Assembly (NCBI GenBank): GCA_021443065.1 | Contig: JABUUR010000309.1 | Coordinates: 1-8,199 of the forward strand | Reading direction: 5' to 3' | From: Fibrobacter sp. | GTDB taxonomy: Bacteria > Fibrobacterota > Fibrobacteria > Fibrobacterales > Fibrobacteraceae | DNA: 8,199 nt | In this document: one piece after another, positions 5,498 through 8,199 of the stretch | How positions within the stretch are numbered: position 1 is the first letter of the stretch | Layout: every line of letters begins with the position of its first letter | The notes under the pieces: generated by a model | The model's database searches: none | Told to the model about the DNA's origin: nothing | The model's input: the letters and a program-made list of their open reading frames with translations, nothing else | Translations under genes and position numbers: made by a program

Positions 5498-6379
5498 TTA
5501 GGCAATATTCAGGGACTGTTCGCGAATGCATTCAACTTCGTTCTTGAGTTCAATGGCCAAGGCCGCAATTTCTGCGCTTTGGCACTTGGTTCCCAAGGTG
5601 TTGGCCTCGCGGCCCATTTCCTGTAGAATAAATCCAAGATTCTTGCCCTGGGCGCCCCCCTCCTTGAGTGCGGCGAGGAACAGTTTGTTGTGGCTCTTGA
5701 AGCGGGTGATTTCTTCGTGGATGTCCAACTTGTCGGCCATGATGCAGGCCTCCTGCAAAAGTCGGACTTCGTCGATCTCGGTGTCGCCCAAAAGCACACC
5801 CAGGCGGTCGCGGAACTTGACCTTCCAGGTTTCAATGCGCTGGGGGTCCAGCACCTCCACCTTGGAAAGTACATCATTCAAATGGTTTACGCGGTTCGTC
5901 AAGTCGGCGGCCAGATTGGCTCCTTCCTTGGCACGCATTTCGTTCACCTGATCCAGGGCCTTGTCCAGTTCCGCGGCCAGATGCTTTTCCAAGGCTTCGT
6001 TGTCCGCATCGTTGTCAGAAAATTGCAGCACCTCCGGCAAAGTGAGGATGTGTTCCAACTTGATTTCGCCGGAAACGCTAAACTTCGCCTGCATGGACCT
6101 TGTGATTTCCACAAATTTTTCGATTGCATGCTCGTTGTAGGAAACCGGAATGTTTCCCACGGTACCCGCCCCGAGAGTCACGCTGAAAATAACGGAGCCA
6201 CGGACCAGTTTATCCTTGATCTGGTTCTTGAAGGAGTTTTCAAGGTAAGCCAGGTTCTTGGGAAGTTTGCAGGAAATATCCAGAAAGCGGTTGTTCACGC
6301 TACGGACTTCGATCACGCAAGAGACCCCATTGAACATGGACTCGCTCTTGCCAAAACCGGTCATTGATAAAATTGCCAT
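5498..6379 (-). CDS. yicC: YicC/YloC family endoribonuclease
   Basis: Members of this family are cytosolic endoribonucleases implicated in RNA turnover, including small-RNA decay in E. coli. The 293-residue length is typical. The N-terminal YicC domain opens with MTGFG (6-10) and V-R-S-V-N-N-R-F-L-D (25-34). The C-terminal DUF1732 region carries D-I-H-E-E-I-T-R-F-K-S-H (219-230), L-G-F-I-L-Q-E-M-G-R-E-A-N-T (248-261) and the terminal R-E-Q-S-L-N-I-A (286-293). All are near consensus, so the protein should be functional. ATG 6379 is the natural start; upstream sequence shows no strong Shine-Dalgarno (an AGG lies about 15 bases away). It begins 19 bases after the metX-metW stop, and lptD follows after 27 bases. 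In many bacteria yicC is followed by gmk; here it is not. Confidence 0.95.
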   Translation of the reverse strand: MAILSMTGFGKSESMFNGVSCVIEVRSVNNRFLDISCKLPKNLAYLENSFKNQIKDKLVRGSVIFSVTLGAGTVGNIPVSYNEHAIEKFVEITRSMQAKFSVSGEIKLEHILTLPEVLQFSDNDADNEALEKHLAAELDKALDQVNEMRAKEGANLAADLTNRVNHLNDVLSKVEVLDPQRIETWKVKFRDRLGVLLGDTEIDEVRLLQEACIMADKLDIHEEITRFKSHNKLFLAALKEGGAQGKNLGFILQEMGREANTLGTKCQSAEIAALAIELKNEVECIREQSLNIA

Positions 6380-6398
6380 AATCAGTTTCTAGCCTGGG

Positions 6399-8195
6399 TT
6401 AAATTTTCTTGCTTACGACAGCGATAACGTGCTCTGCGCCAAAGTTCTTCTGGCCAATAGCCGTCAAGAACTTGCTCAGGAACTGTTCGTTCTGGAATTC
6501 CATCTTTTCGATTTCAAGGCCTTCCTTTTCGCACAAGGTATAAAAATCCTTTACCGTCAACAGGCGGATGTTGGGAGTATTGTACCATTCGTAGGGCAGT
6601 TCCTTGGACTTGGGCATGCGGCCATGGAGCATCAAGGAGCCGCGTGCAGACCAGTGGCCGAAATTGGGGAAGGTAACGATAACCCGTTTAGCCACCCGAA
6701 GAATTTCGTTAAGCAAAGCCACCGGGTCGCGGATTTCTTGAATGGTGCGGTTGATGATGGCGTAGTCGTAACTTCCGTCCTTGATGTCGGAAATACCCCG
6801 CTCGTCCAAGTCCCGCTGGACCACAGGCACATCGTTTTCCAGGCACTTCAGAATATCCTTCAAGTTCTTCTCGATGCCCATGCCAGTCACATTCTTTGTG
6901 CGACGGAGGTAGTCGATCAGTTCACCGCCGCCGCAACCCAAATCCAGCACGCGGCTGCCCTGCTCGACCAGCGACCCAAGGAGTTCAAAGTCCTGCTGGT
7001 CATGGAACACGGGAATGGTCTGGGTACCGGCCTGGGCCACAATCTTGCTGTCCAGGAAACGCCCAACGGCCTTGCCCAACTCGCCCACTTCAATCAGGAA
7101 TCCGTCATGGCCAAACTGCGTGTCCATTTCAAGGCTTGTCACAGGCTTGCCTGCAGCAATCAGCGCACTGGTAATGCGGCGGGATTCGTGGGGCGGAAAC
7201 AGCCAGTCCGTAGACAGGTTCACGTTCAACACCTCGGCCTGAACGTCCTTGAATGCGTTTTCCAGGGAACCGTATTCCGTTTCCAGATCGAAGCAGTCCG
7301 TAGCGTGGGCAATGTGCAAATAACTGTTTGCGTCAAAACGATCCACGAACTTTGCACCCTGGTAACGCAGGTAACTTTCCAGGGGAAGGTTCAAGTCGAA
7401 AGGCGTGCTGTACGTGATGGTATGATTGCGGCTTTCCTGGTCCTGGGCGCGTTTGAATTTCTTTTCCATGCCCACGGCGCTGAGGTAAGTAATATGGGCA
7501 AGTTTTCGGGCATTGGCCAAGCCCACGTCGGGCTTTACAGGCTGCTCGTAGTAATCGCCGTTGTTGTAATTGGGATCCTGGGTAATAATGTCGCGGGCCA
7601 CCACTTCAAAGCCAAGGGCCTGGCTGCTGAACCGCGGAGAAGTGGCAATGATAATGCAACGTTTTACCAGTTCAGGATAATAGATGGCCCATTTCATGGC
7701 CTGGAATCCACCCATGGAACCGCCCACCACGCAGAAAAGTCCTTTGCAGCCTAGCCCGTCGAAAAGCACCTTCTGGGCTTGCACCATATCGCCAATGGTA
7801 ATGGTGGGGAAAGATCCGCCATAGGCCTTGCCGGTGCGGGGATTTATGCTTGCCGGGCCCGTGGTACCCTTGCAGCCACCAAGAATGTTACTGCAAACCA
7901 CAAAAAACTTTTCAGTATCGATGGCCTTGCCGGGGCCGATAAGGGCATCCCACCAGCCGGGCTTGCGGTCTTCGGTGGAGTAATAGCCAGCAACATGGGC
8001 GTCGGCGGTAAGGGGGGAACAAACCCAGATGACGTTGTCCTTGGCGTCGTTCAATTCGCCGTAAATTTCGTAACGAATATCCAAGGCAGGCAAAGTCTTG
8101 CCGTTTTCGAGCAAAAAGCCTTGGTCCCCAAAATCCTTACTGAAGGTCCGGGAAACAACAGGGCAGAGACTGCCATTATGCAAAGATTCAATCAT
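6399..8195 (-). CDS. metXW: Fused homoserine O-acyltransferase (MetX) and MetW methyltransferase-fold protein
   Basis: One uninterrupted 598-residue frame encodes two methionine-pathway proteins. Residues about 20-385 are MetX, an alpha/beta-hydrolase that transfers an acyl group from acyl-CoA to homoserine. Its motifs are NILGGCKGTTGP (103-114), the nucleophile elbow GGSMGG (158-163, Ser160), Asp330 in STDWLFPP and His363 in FGHDGF, completing the triad. Residues about 398-598 are MetW, with SAM-type motif VLDLGCGGG (416-424), FPNFGHW (509-515), GRMP (525-528), LPYEWYNTPNIR (533-544) and T-V-K-D-F (547-551). Between them lies only a short linker (about 386-397), with no internal stop. ATG 8195 gives MIESLHNG; only four bases remain before the window edge and the frame is still open, so the true start could lie further right. 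Acetyl versus succinyl specificity cannot be told by eye. It would be the first visible gene of the operon. Confidence 0.95.
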   Translation of the reverse strand: MIESLHNGSLCPVVSRTFSKDFGDQGFLLENGKTLPALDIRYEIYGELNDAKDNVIWVCSPLTADAHVAGYYSTEDRKPGWWDALIGPGKAIDTEKFFVVCSNILGGCKGTTGPASINPRTGKAYGGSFPTITIGDMVQAQKVLFDGLGCKGLFCVVGGSMGGFQAMKWAIYYPELVKRCIIIATSPRFSSQALGFEVVARDIITQDPNYNNGDYYEQPVKPDVGLANARKLAHITYLSAVGMEKKFKRAQDQESRNHTITYSTPFDLNLPLESYLRYQGAKFVDRFDANSYLHIAHATDCFDLETEYGSLENAFKDVQAEVLNVNLSTDWLFPPHESRRITSALIAAGKPVTSLEMDTQFGHDGFLIEVGELGKAVGRFLDSKIVAQAGTQTIPVFHDQQDFELLGSLVEQGSRVLDLGCGGGELIDYLRRTKNVTGMGIEKNLKDILKCLENDVPVVQRDLDERGISDIKDGSYDYAIINRTIQEIRDPVALLNEILRVAKRVIVTFPNFGHWSARGSLMLHGRMPKSKELPYEWYNTPNIRLLTVKDFYTLCEKEGLEIEKMEFQNEQFLSKFLTAIGQKNFGAEHVIAVVSKKI

Positions 8196-8199
8196 ACGC

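Noticed and set aside
6429..7754. Long plus-strand open frame of 441 codons opposite metX-metW
   Set aside because: It is antisense to a fully conserved two-domain protein and its translation shows no recognisable domain. It arises from the codon bias of the real gene.
801..8195. A novel defence, mobile or secondary-metabolite system
   Set aside because: Every gene in this stretch belongs to a known housekeeping or envelope family. There are no transposase, integrase, nuclease-toxin or CRISPR-like features and no visible compositional break.

Overview
The window looks like the chromosome of a Gram-negative (diderm) bacterium, most likely Fibrobacter or a close relative in the Fibrobacterota. 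This is an inference from protein style, roughly balanced base composition, a Bacteroidetes/Fibrobacter-like LptD and a fused MetX-MetW. No rRNA or other decisive marker is present. All complete genes look intact. I see no tRNA, rRNA, CRISPR array, insertion sequence, prophage or defence system, and nothing that amounts to a new multi-gene system.

Layout, left to right. Positions 1-68 carry the start of a minus-strand gene for ribosomal protein L31 of the cysteine-free type (rpmE2), cut by the window edge. Positions 69-160 are a divergent control region. It holds overlapping -10 boxes on the two strands and an AT-rich dyad at 105-133 that would form a hairpin at the 5' end of the rpmE2 transcript. 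A plus-strand gene for a small outer-membrane-type lipoprotein with a LysM-like C-terminus follows at 161-751. The 49-base spacer between this gene and the convergent hisB is a decaying tandem array of the heptamer GGTTATC.

From 801 to the right edge there are six tightly packed minus-strand genes. In transcription order they are metX-metW fusion, yicC, lptD, maf, rodZ-like and hisB, with gaps of 19, 27, 29, 2 and 19 bases. No terminator or convincing internal promoter is visible between them, so they probably form one operon whose promoter lies beyond the right edge.

Functionally the cluster mixes anabolism (homoserine acylation for methionine, a histidine-pathway dehydratase), RNA turnover (YicC endoribonuclease family), nucleotide-pool cleaning (Maf), outer-membrane LPS insertion (LptD) and cell-shape control (RodZ-like). 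The lptD-maf-rodZ core is an envelope and growth module, and maf and rodZ are nearly abutting. The points most worth a second look are the MetX-MetW fusion, the two-cysteine LptD that matches a single inter-domain disulfide, the heptamer array and the divergent hairpin/promoter region.
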